DNA of 64,000 nucleotides, from assembly GCA_964596685.1 (NCBI GenBank), contig CAZQVA010000002.1:1-64000 (forward strand), written 5' to 3'. This DNA is from CAZQVA01 sp964596685. GTDB lineage: Bacteria > Chlamydiota > Chlamydiia > Chlamydiales > VFKH01. Of the stretch, positions 8,541 to 16,068 are shown piece after piece. The position numbers and the translations under genes are program-made. The notes under the pieces were generated by a model that saw only the letters and a program-made list of their open reading frames with translations, ran no database searches and was not told where the DNA came from. Positions within the stretch are counted from its first letter, which is position 1. Each line of letters opens with the position of its first letter.

Positions 8541-9286
8541 GATTTCTCATAAAGCTTAAAATATTTATACATCGTTGTGCAGCTTTGGCTAAAACAGATT
8601 AAAAACCCCGCATAGCCATCCAAAAAGCCTTTTCTCAAAAAATAATTTTTGAAAAAAGCAAATAATGCACGAATGACTCCGCTCCATGCGCTGTGCACTT
8701 TTTTGTCTGGGTGTTGTGTGACAAAAAGATCAGAATACAGTTGCATTTTTTGGATAAAATCACTCACAGAGCGATAAGAATAATGAGCAATTGCCCCTTG
8801 TAGGGTACAAATCTCAAGGTCAGGGTGGATGACTTTTTCATGCACGGCGTCATCAGAAAAATTAGCATGTTTCCGATGAAAGATGCGTACAATCTTTTCT
8901 GCTTTCCATCCACATCCCTTAATGCGTTGTGTACGATAATAATTATGGCGTTCTATACGATAAACATGGTGGGGCACAAGTACAGTGGTCGCGAGTTGTT
9001 CGATCAGGGTTTGATCGGGAATTTCATCGCTATCGAGGGAAAAAATCCATTCGTGGCGAGCAAGCGCCACTGCTTTTTGATGCATCTTTCCAAAACCCAT
9101 CCAAGGCGACTTTTCAAGCCGTACGTTGGGAAACTGTAGCGTAAGCTGCTCAATGTCGTCTGTTGAACCTGAGTCGAGTAGGAGTACTTCAGAAAAATCT
9201 TTTAGCGCGGGTAAAAGACGTGTGAGAAGGGGGTAACAATTCTTTGTGAGTATAGTGACAGAAATAGGCAGTGACATAAGCTGCAT
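8537..9286 (-). CDS. Family 2 glycosyltransferase (WaaE/KdtX-like)
   Basis: The 249-residue protein has the GT2 start SVTILTKN, then LLLDSGSTDD and the metal/sugar-binding LDSDEIPDQ, with a weakly hydrophobic C-terminal third. The layout resembles LPS core glycosyltransferases of the WaaE/KdtX type, which add a sugar to the inner core in the cytoplasm. An ATG at 9277 (MSLPISVT) is an alternative start. The gene is the first of a leftward operon with the PI3/4-kinase-fold gene, ftsQ and the lipoprotein. Acceptor and donor sugars are unknown. Confidence 0.82.
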   Translation of the reverse strand: MQLMSLPISVTILTKNCYPLLTRLLPALKDFSEVLLLDSGSTDDIEQLTLQFPNVRLEKSPWMGFGKMHQKAVALARHEWIFSLDSDEIPDQTLIEQLATTVLVPHHVYRIERHNYYRTQRIKGCGWKAEKIVRIFHRKHANFSDDAVHEKVIHPDLEICTLQGAIAHYSYRSVSDFIQKMQLYSDLFVTQHPDKKVHSAWSGVIRALFAFFKNYFLRKGFLDGYAGFLICFSQSCTTMYKYFKLYEKS

Positions 9287-9326
9287 TTTACTGCAGTTCT
9301 CTTTAATATTAAAAGAGCTTTAGAAC

Positions 9327-9450
9327 TGGACTTTGGACAAAATCTAGCATTCTTACAGAGATAGCTCTAGGTCCCCTTTAAGGCTGTGCCTGCTGGCGCG
9401 CCACCTTAAGCTCTAGATTGCGGATAATTTTACAAAAGCTCTAAAGTCCA
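9327..9450. repeat. Dispersed inverted-repeat element, family B (degenerate copy)
   Basis: About 124 bases in the gap between the glycosyltransferase and aroB-like genes. The left part (9328-9374), starting GGACTTTGGACAAAATCTAG, closely matches 26045-26092. The right end reads CTAAAGTCC, the complement of the left end. Inner arms are imperfect. It is the older or rearranged relative of the element at 26045-26200. Confidence 0.55.
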
Positions 9451-9470
9451 CTTAAGAATGAGATAGAAAA

Positions 9471-10445
9471 ATGACAGAGTATGTATGGAATGATGACTTC
9501 CCCATAAACTGGGAACAGGATGCCTTTTGGATTATTGATTCCTCCTTAGTGGGTTATTTTGATCCATTGCCCTTAAAATCTATCGTGCAAAACTTTGGTG
9601 AGTCTAATAAAACCCTTGGCGTTGTAGAAAAGCTTGCCATCGCATTTTTAGAGATGGGGATGAAGAGAAAGGATCGATTATTCGTTGCTGGAGGTGGTAC
9701 GGCGACAGATGTGGGAGGATTAGTGGCCGCTTTGCTCTATCGCGGAGTGCGTGTAGAATTTGTGCCAACAACGCTACTGGCCATGGTTGATAGTGCTGTG
9801 GGTGGGAAGAACGGAGTGAATATCAACGGATATAAAAATCAATTAGGAACTGTTTATATGCCTGCACGCACATGGCTCTACCCTAGATTTTTAAGTACTT
9901 TGTCATCCATACAATGGGCTTGTGGTTTTGCTGAATGCTTAAAGATGGCTTTTTTAGAAGGTGCACAGGCTTTTGATCTTTGTCAAAAACGAATTGCCAA
10001 AAAAGACTTGCGACCACTTATAGAGGCGGCCATTGCATTTAAGGAAGGTCTTGTGGCGTTAGATCCCTTTGACACGGAAGGCATTCGCTGGCAGCTAAAC
10101 TTTGGTCATACTTTTGCTCATGCCATAGAAAGTGCATCACAATGGTGCATTCCGCATGGTATCGCCGTGGCAATGGGGTGTGTGGCAGCTCTGCATTTTT
10201 CATCATTGAGAGCACTATTGCCCATTCAATGCGCTGATACATGGGCGCAACCTTTCCGAGCGTTATATCAAGGCATACAGCGCCCCTCTTGTGAACTCAT
10301 ATTAAACGCCATGCGACATGATAAAAAACATGAAGGCGAGGGCATTCGTATGGTGTTTACGCGTGGAGCTGGTCAGATAGAGTCGCTTGTTGTCGATGTA
10401 AAGGTTCTCGAAGAGGAATTACAACAGGCTATCGAAAATATCTAG
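9471..10445 (+). CDS. aroB: 3-dehydroquinate synthase family protein
   Basis: The 324-residue protein has the dehydroquinate synthase signatures. These are the NAD-binding GGGTATDVGGLVAALLYRG near residues 80-98, VPTTLLAMVDSAVGGKNGVN near 105-124, KNQLGT, and the metal ligands in GFAECLK and NFGHTFAHAIES. It should convert DAHP to 3-dehydroquinate in the shikimate pathway. It is shorter than typical AroB (about 360). It also stands alone here rather than with other aro genes, so a related sugar-phosphate cyclase is a minor alternative. No strong ribosome site is seen. Confidence 0.82.
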   Translation: MTEYVWNDDFPINWEQDAFWIIDSSLVGYFDPLPLKSIVQNFGESNKTLGVVEKLAIAFLEMGMKRKDRLFVAGGGTATDVGGLVAALLYRGVRVEFVPTTLLAMVDSAVGGKNGVNINGYKNQLGTVYMPARTWLYPRFLSTLSSIQWACGFAECLKMAFLEGAQAFDLCQKRIAKKDLRPLIEAAIAFKEGLVALDPFDTEGIRWQLNFGHTFAHAIESASQWCIPHGIAVAMGCVAALHFSSLRALLPIQCADTWAQPFRALYQGIQRPSCELILNAMRHDKKHEGEGIRMVFTRGAGQIESLVVDVKVLEEELQQAIENI

Positions 10446-10554
10446 AAGCGATCACTGGTAATGCGTTATACTCAAGGCAGATCTTTTAGAAAGAGGGACA
10501 CTTGCTCGCTAGATAGATGCGATCAACGTAATTTTCCCATTAGCGGATCACTGA

Positions 10555-10578
10555 ATAACGGCCATGCGTGGCCGTTAT
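10555..10578. terminator. Perfect hairpin between convergent genes
   Basis: A 10-bp GC-rich stem (ATAACGGCCA pairing with TGGCCGTTAT) closes a 4-base TGCG loop. It lies between the ends of the aroB-like gene and amn, where a bidirectional terminator is expected. No U-run follows, so intrinsic termination is uncertain. Nothing else was seen in the 206-base gap. Confidence 0.45.
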
Positions 10579-10651
10579 GGTAAGCGAACCGACCTTATTT
10601 TAAAGGTTGTTTGCATTAGTGAGCTTCCCCTCTTTCGGATCTTTCCTGTTA

Positions 10652-11464
10652 TCATTCCTCTAATATTTTTCTAAATGTCCCTTTGGCATGCTTTTTCTGT
10701 AGCTTTACAAGCCGTTGGAGAATTGCAACGCCTGTTTCTACATGCTGTTCGGTATGTGCTTTAAAAATCTTTGTAGCACTTTCTTTTGTTTTAATTCCTT
10801 CTGTATCGAGTGGCAAATCCGAAATAAGCAGCAGCGCTCCAAGAGGCAAGCCTCGGCGATATGCTGCGGCAAAAAGGGTAGCACACTCCATCTCAATGGC
10901 TTGGACGCGGCATTTTTGTAAGAAAGACTTGAATTCCTCGTTAAATTCCCAAAAGCGAATGTTGGTTGAATAGGTTAGACCAACGTGGTAGGAGAATTTC
11001 TTTTTTTCTAATACATGAGTGACGGCGCGCTGAATTAGAAAATTAGCCATAGCCGGGACCTCTTTAGGAAAGTAGAAATCGGAGGCGCCTTCTCCTCTAA
11101 CACTGGCAACAGGTACCAGGTATTCTCCTACAGTATATTTTGAACGCAGACCTCCACACATTCCCAACATTAAAATTCCCTTAGCAGGCAAGAAAGACAG
11201 TAAATCAGTGACAAGCGCGGCAGAAGCAGCTCCGATATGAAAATCTAGGATAGAAATCCCCTCTTTTGGGCTATGGGCAACTTTGAATGCTGAGCCTTCA
11301 AAGACTTCAAGATTGCGTATTTTTGCAAAATAAGTGACATAGGCAGGAAAGTTAGTGAGAAGGATATAAGGGCAAAAATCTTCTACACGACTGCCGCTAT
11401 AGCGCTCTAATGAGTCATATGCAATTTTTGCTTGTAACGTAGAAGGTTCATGATGATTTGTCAT
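10652..11464 (-). CDS. amn: AMP nucleosidase
   Basis: The 270-residue protein belongs to the nucleoside phosphorylase superfamily. It has MLGMCGGLR near residues 135-143, STNIRFWEFNEEF, IEMECATLFAAAY and ALLLISDLPLDTEGIKT, a set characteristic of AMP nucleosidase. The enzyme cleaves AMP to adenine and ribose 5-phosphate in the cytoplasm. It lacks the long N-terminal regulatory region of the E. coli enzyme, matching the short single-domain form found in several phyla. It is monocistronic between two repeat-bearing gaps. Confidence 0.85.
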   Translation of the reverse strand: MTNHHEPSTLQAKIAYDSLERYSGSRVEDFCPYILLTNFPAYVTYFAKIRNLEVFEGSAFKVAHSPKEGISILDFHIGAASAALVTDLLSFLPAKGILMLGMCGGLRSKYTVGEYLVPVASVRGEGASDFYFPKEVPAMANFLIQRAVTHVLEKKKFSYHVGLTYSTNIRFWEFNEEFKSFLQKCRVQAIEMECATLFAAAYRRGLPLGALLLISDLPLDTEGIKTKESATKIFKAHTEQHVETGVAILQRLVKLQKKHAKGTFRKILEE

Positions 11465-11479
11465 AAATGGCCCTGCAGC

Positions 11480-11598
11480 AAGTAAGTCCAGTTAGAAAAA
11501 ACTTAGCATAATCTTTTTTTTAATGAGATGTAAATCTGATTGAAGCTTAGATCCGTTTGAAAGAAGTCTGTTAGGGGGCTCTAAATCGGGCTCACGTT
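11480..11598. repeat. Possible degenerate family A inverted-repeat remnant
   Basis: The left end reads AAGTAAGTCCAGTT (11480-11493), like the left end of the element at 18872. The right end reads GGGCTCACGTT (11588-11598), the complement of the AACGTGAG end of the 12941-13102 element. The middle does not pair well. It lies in the 219-base gap upstream of the kinase gene. Confidence 0.3.
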
Positions 11599-11683
11599 AA
11601 AACGGTTAAAAGTTGCTTTTATGTTTAGTAGTTGAGCTTTTGCAAACAATTGGTTACGCTGATGGGAAAAATAAGGCAACAGT

Positions 11684-12937
11684 ATGTCAGGAGTTAATAA
11701 TAGCACTTATCGGGTATGGGACGTAAATCAGTATTGGGTAGAATTAAAGTCTCTCTACCCCGGTTGTCAGAAGGCAATCAAAAGCTTAAAAATAGATGAT
11801 ATTCAGCAACTTTTTCAAGAAGTGTGCAACGATCGTAGAGAGTGGGAAAGCACTATAGAACGAGAAATGACGTATGGACAATTTACCGTTAGGTACTGCC
11901 CTAGAGAAGGCCATCGCCCTCTTACGCTTCTTATGCTTGCGCATCTAAATCCTACAAATCCTTTGCAAAAAGTACAGTTAGCATTGAAAATCCCGGATTT
12001 TGAAAAGAGGCAGACAACAGAAAAAACAATGATTCATCCTAAATTCCTGATTGTAAGGGAAAAAATCGTTAGTGGAGAGCCATTTTCGGAAATGCGCTGG
12101 CAGCGACTTATTGCTATCATAGAAAAACTACAGGAAAATAATTTAGGAACAAAGACAACTTTTTCAGCCGCTAAGAATGTGTTTTTTCAGAGTTATGTGG
12201 GGGCAGACACGCGTTATTATGAGGTTCCTTGGATTGAATCGATGCAGCGCGAACCTTTGCAAGGCTTTAAAATGGATTCTGAACGGCAAAGACTGTCTGC
12301 TGCATTTTTATATCAAGTGGCTTTACAAGTGCGCGCATTGCATCAGCATGGGCTGGCGAATTGTGATATCAAGACAGATAACATCACTTGGCTATGGGAT
12401 GATGCTGCGGCTGCAACCGTTAAAGGTGCGATTATCGATGAGGAGAGCACGGCACCAATTCATGCGCCTTACGACGAACAATTTCCTCAAGGATACAAAG
12501 TGATGTGGCCTCCGGAAGTATTAGCAGCTGCCTTGGATCCCGCTCTTGAATTAGATCGCTCCAAATGGGACGTGTGGTCATTGGGGGTTACGATGCTTGA
12601 ATTTATGTTGCGAAAGACCATTTGCACCTCTTCATTTCTCCCAAAATACAATCATTTTAAATTTTTCTTGCATGTGTTGGAGCGTGTGCGGCTTTGTGAA
12701 AAGGTAATTCCTTATGGGGAAGCCCGAGAATTATATAGTACAGCATTGCTAGAGGATTTTTATCCCATGACTTTGCAAAAGCAAGAGCAATGGGATGGTT
12801 GCTTAGAAAGTTGTTTGAGTCCACTCCAAGATGATTTTTCTGACTTGATAAGAAAAATGCTCGCTTTAGATCCTCAAGCACGTCCGACAATGGATATAGT
12901 GTGCTCCGTACTACAAGAGATTGGGTGTTCTGTCTAA
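11684..12937 (+). CDS. Divergent eukaryotic-like protein kinase
   Basis: The 417-residue protein shows a protein-kinase fold in its second half. The catalytic loop reads NCDIKTDN (Asp228, Lys230, Asn233), the DFG position IDEE (Asp252), the APE-like WPPE, and subdomain IX DVWSLGVTMLEFML. HRD is changed to NCD and DFG to DEE, but the catalytic and metal-binding acids remain. A candidate ATP-anchoring lysine is in LALKIPDF near residue 105, after an unusually long N-terminus; no clear glycine-rich loop is seen. No membrane segment or signal peptide is present. The gene is isolated between repeat elements. A secreted effector or a regulatory kinase are both possible, as is a pseudokinase. Confidence 0.75.
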   Translation: MSGVNNSTYRVWDVNQYWVELKSLYPGCQKAIKSLKIDDIQQLFQEVCNDRREWESTIEREMTYGQFTVRYCPREGHRPLTLLMLAHLNPTNPLQKVQLALKIPDFEKRQTTEKTMIHPKFLIVREKIVSGEPFSEMRWQRLIAIIEKLQENNLGTKTTFSAAKNVFFQSYVGADTRYYEVPWIESMQREPLQGFKMDSERQRLSAAFLYQVALQVRALHQHGLANCDIKTDNITWLWDDAAAATVKGAIIDEESTAPIHAPYDEQFPQGYKVMWPPEVLAAALDPALELDRSKWDVWSLGVTMLEFMLRKTICTSSFLPKYNHFKFFLHVLERVRLCEKVIPYGEARELYSTALLEDFYPMTLQKQEQWDGCLESCLSPLQDDFSDLIRKMLALDPQARPTMDIVCSVLQEIGCSV

Positions 12938-12940
12938 TAA

Positions 12941-13102
12941 AACGTGAGTTCGACTTTAAATCGACTTTTGATCGTTGTTTCAGAGGTATCTGCTTATAAA
13001 CTCCTCTTGGACATGGCACATTGGCCATGACCTTCAAGGCGTTTATCACCAGCTATCCTTTGAAACAAGGATCAAAAGTCGATTTAAAGTCGAACTCACG
13101 TT
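12941..13102. repeat. MITE-like inverted-repeat element, family A
   Basis: The 162-bp element has 42-base terminal inverted repeats with a single mismatch (12941-12982 against 13061-13102) around a 78-base centre. The ends read AACGTGAGTTCGACTTTAAA. It begins 3 bases after the stop of the kinase gene. The stop codon of recB (13096-13098) and its last sense codons lie in its right arm. The transcript would fold into a very long hairpin and could stop transcription in both directions. No coding capacity. Confidence 0.85.
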
Positions 13103-16068
13103 AATAAACTGCTTTTAAGGAGTGGTGCATGAACTTTCCATGTGCCACTTGTATTTTTGGCAGCAAAATCTTCATAAAGCTGTTTCCAGTGTTTTGTCCA
13201 GTATTCTCCTAAGAAAATGACATGCAACGTCTTTTCAGCATCTTCGACAGTAAGATCGATAGGCCCTTGTAAAATTTCTTCATCCCTTAGATAGATATGT
13301 GGCCAGTCACAGGTAATTATAGTGGATGGTAGGCCGCTTAAAAGATGGCCATCGATAGTATATTCAAAAAATAGTGTCCATAATAGTTGACAATCTGTCT
13401 TAAGTAGCTCTTTTAGTTGTTCGGGGGTGGAAACTTTTTGAATTTTATTTAAGGAAAGGATCTTCATCCAACGTAAAAGAGTTAATTGTTGAAGAGAGCG
13501 TTTCAAAGTATAAGATGCTATGGGAACGAGTGAGAGGGGAGAAGGGATTGTCACTGGAAGCGTGTTGTCTTCAAGTGGGCGCGGTACTATTTCTATAGAT
13601 TGGGGGACCAAGCGTTCAATTGTACATCCTTCAGGAAGTGTTTTCCAAAAATCTGCTCTCGTCTGTTGGTGTTTAGCAAGAAACAGTTCACTTGGACTTT
13701 CATGACCTGCAGCTACTTCTGCATATGAAGTATCTTCTGCATAAGCAATGTATAATTTTTCTTTTGCGCGCGTGCATGCAACATATAGTTGCCGCATTTT
13801 TTCGGCGTTTTTTTCTGCAATAAAGGCTTGACCTTCTTCGCTGTCTGCCTTCCATTGAACAAGTGCTGAATGGTTATTGCAAGGAATCAGGAGTTCTTCT
13901 TGTGGAGTACGACTTGCGAGTGCAAGTGCAAAAACTATGGGGAATTCTAGTCCTTTGCTGCTGTGTAAAGTAAGAATTTTGACAGCATCACGCTGTTCTT
14001 CTTGGGGAAGTAGTAGCTCAGAATGTTGATGAGTAGATTTCCGACGTAAATTTTGTAGATGTTTCCAGAGGAGAAATGGGCTTGAGAACTTCTCATTAGA
14101 TACTGTTTGTATAAGCAAGCGAATGCATTGCCAGAACTGGTCCAAGAGGGCTGGATCCTTTGAAAATCCGGCAAGCTTGACAACAGTAGAGCCAAACGCG
14201 GCCAATCCCTCATTGTTTTCAATACATGCATAAGCTTCATAAAGAGGCGCCTTAATAGTGGGCGCTAATGCATAAATGTCATGAATAGGCAGGTGAAGGA
14301 GGGGGGCGCTAAGTGCCAAGCGGTCAAAACGTTCCTCCTTATGGAAGGCCGCAAGAAGAAAGGCTTCAAGCGTTGCAAATGCGCCTGTATCAGTGATGGA
14401 ATTTTCTCTCGTAGTTTGATAGGGAATGCCGTGTGTTTCAAAAAAACTTGCCAGGCGTTCTTTTTGGAAACGATCCCGTACAAGACAGGCGAAATCAAGC
14501 CATAAGGCACCTTGAGTTTTTAAACGCAAGATCTCTTGAGTTATATAGGGAAAAAATAATTGTTCTTCCATCTCTACAGTGGGCCAGCGTTCGGATCTAC
14601 CAAGCATTGCTTCTGCTACCATCCAGACACATGGAGTTTCTTGAGGCCAACGAGCAATTCGTTCGGGAGGCGTTTTTACAGGATGTACAGGTAAAAAACG
14701 ACGCCATTTCGGCAAATCCATCCAATCGGTGGCAAAGAGTGCATTTAAGGCAGAAATGAGCGCAGGTTGAGAGCGAAAATTTGTATCAAGTACAGCAAAG
14801 GAATCGTCAGAAAAGTGTGTCTTTGCACGTAAATATGTATAAAGATCTGCTTGTCGGAATGCATAAATCGATTGTTTTGGATCTCCAACAAGGAAGAGGC
14901 GCTTTTTCTCAAAACATTTCCAGAAGATCTGCCATTGAATGGGATCGGTATCTTGAAACTCATCGACAATAATGACAGAAAATCTCTCTTGAATAGCTTG
15001 AACAAATTCCGGGATTGCAAGAGCTTGCTCCATTCTCCATAGCAAAACGTCGGGATCTTTATCGAGTTCTGCTTCGCGGCGCTTTTTAGCACAGTAGGAA
15101 GCAAGTTGGATGAGGAGCAAAGTGCGGTCACCAGCCTGCCAAACACTATCTAGTGCATTTGTTAGTTGTAAAATAGGAGAGGGCAGGAGGGGAGCTTTTT
15201 TCTTAAGAGGCGCTTTTAGAAATTCAAGAAAACAAGGTTCCTGATAAAGGAGTTGTTCGAAATTATCGCGGTTGAGTGAGTCCAGAGATAATAGGCTTTC
15301 TAAATGGGCGATCTGTTTTTGCCAGTGAGACTTTAATTCCCCATTACGAGATGTCGTGCTTTGGAAATAGGGTGCGTGCTTTAGAAGGGAATCGACAAGG
15401 ATCTCTTTAGGTAGCTTTTGAAATTGTTGCGAAAATGCTAAAAAATGTTCTTCACAATTTTGGGGCCCGATAATGGGAAGGCGAGATGAGATGAGAGGCA
15501 GCAGGTCATCGACAAGGGATTCAAGAGGACGGGAGCCCAAAAGTCGAGCCATTTGTGCGGGAGTGAGTACCGTTTCATCAAGATGTAAAAGGAGATTTTT
15601 TATGTACTCACGTTGCGAAAGGAGAGTGTCATTGCGTAGGTTTTTCAAAGGGATTTTAGCAAGGAAGGCATGTTCGTTTAGCATTCTTGCACAAAAACCA
15701 TGAATGGTGCAGATAAAGCTTTCAGAAAAATGAATCAGAGCACGGCGTAGTTGCAAAATGGCATGTGTACGTTCTAAATCGGAGCTTTCAATAAGGGGCT
15801 GTAAATAAGAAAAAGGTCCGGCGACACTTGTTTCTAGGCATTCAATCAGTTTTATCAACTGTTTGCGAATGCGATCCCTTAAATCGGCAGTGGCCGCTTG
15901 TGTAAAGGTGACAACGAGGATTTCTTCAAGAGAGAGTTCTTTTTCAAATAGTAAAAGACGGGCAACGATATTCTCGATGGCAAATGTTTTCCCCGTGCCG
16001 GCTGATGCTTCGAGAAAGTAAGAATGAGACAAATTGAGATCAAGGCTTAAGACATCAAATGCCATCAT
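13096..16068 (-). CDS. recB: RecB subunit of exonuclease V
   Basis: The 990-residue protein carries the UvrD/RecB helicase motifs in order. They are Walker A EASAGTGKTFAI at about residues 21-32, Ia VVTFTQAATADLRDR, II VIIVDEFQDTDP, III LFLVGDPKQSIYAFR, V ILTLHSSKGLEF and VI RQLYVACTRAKEKLYIAY. It would act with RecC in double-strand break repair. It is shorter than enterobacterial RecB (about 1180). At the C-terminus GPIDLTVED resembles the first nuclease motif, but the expected DYK motif reads FLG. The protein ends about 40 residues later inside a repeat element. It overlaps recC by 14 bases. Confidence 0.93.
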   Translation of the reverse strand: MMAFDVLSLDLNLSHSYFLEASAGTGKTFAIENIVARLLLFEKELSLEEILVVTFTQAATADLRDRIRKQLIKLIECLETSVAGPFSYLQPLIESSDLERTHAILQLRRALIHFSESFICTIHGFCARMLNEHAFLAKIPLKNLRNDTLLSQREYIKNLLLHLDETVLTPAQMARLLGSRPLESLVDDLLPLISSRLPIIGPQNCEEHFLAFSQQFQKLPKEILVDSLLKHAPYFQSTTSRNGELKSHWQKQIAHLESLLSLDSLNRDNFEQLLYQEPCFLEFLKAPLKKKAPLLPSPILQLTNALDSVWQAGDRTLLLIQLASYCAKKRREAELDKDPDVLLWRMEQALAIPEFVQAIQERFSVIIVDEFQDTDPIQWQIFWKCFEKKRLFLVGDPKQSIYAFRQADLYTYLRAKTHFSDDSFAVLDTNFRSQPALISALNALFATDWMDLPKWRRFLPVHPVKTPPERIARWPQETPCVWMVAEAMLGRSERWPTVEMEEQLFFPYITQEILRLKTQGALWLDFACLVRDRFQKERLASFFETHGIPYQTTRENSITDTGAFATLEAFLLAAFHKEERFDRLALSAPLLHLPIHDIYALAPTIKAPLYEAYACIENNEGLAAFGSTVVKLAGFSKDPALLDQFWQCIRLLIQTVSNEKFSSPFLLWKHLQNLRRKSTHQHSELLLPQEEQRDAVKILTLHSSKGLEFPIVFALALASRTPQEELLIPCNNHSALVQWKADSEEGQAFIAEKNAEKMRQLYVACTRAKEKLYIAYAEDTSYAEVAAGHESPSELFLAKHQQTRADFWKTLPEGCTIERLVPQSIEIVPRPLEDNTLPVTIPSPLSLVPIASYTLKRSLQQLTLLRWMKILSLNKIQKVSTPEQLKELLKTDCQLLWTLFFEYTIDGHLLSGLPSTIITCDWPHIYLRDEEILQGPIDLTVEDAEKTLHVIFLGEYWTKHWKQLYEDFAAKNTSGTWKVHAPLLKSSLLT

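Noticed and set aside
9327..9450. Insertion sequence with transposase
   Set aside because: None of the repeat elements in the window contains an open frame long enough for a transposase; they are non-autonomous at most.
9471..10445. Sugar-phosphate cyclase of secondary metabolism instead of AroB
   Set aside because: The NAD, metal and KNxxG motifs fit dehydroquinate synthase and no biosynthetic cluster surrounds it; kept only as a minor alternative.
10446..10651. Small RNA or riboswitch in the aroB-amn gap
   Set aside because: Only one simple hairpin is visible, no promoter was recognised and no known riboswitch core was seen.
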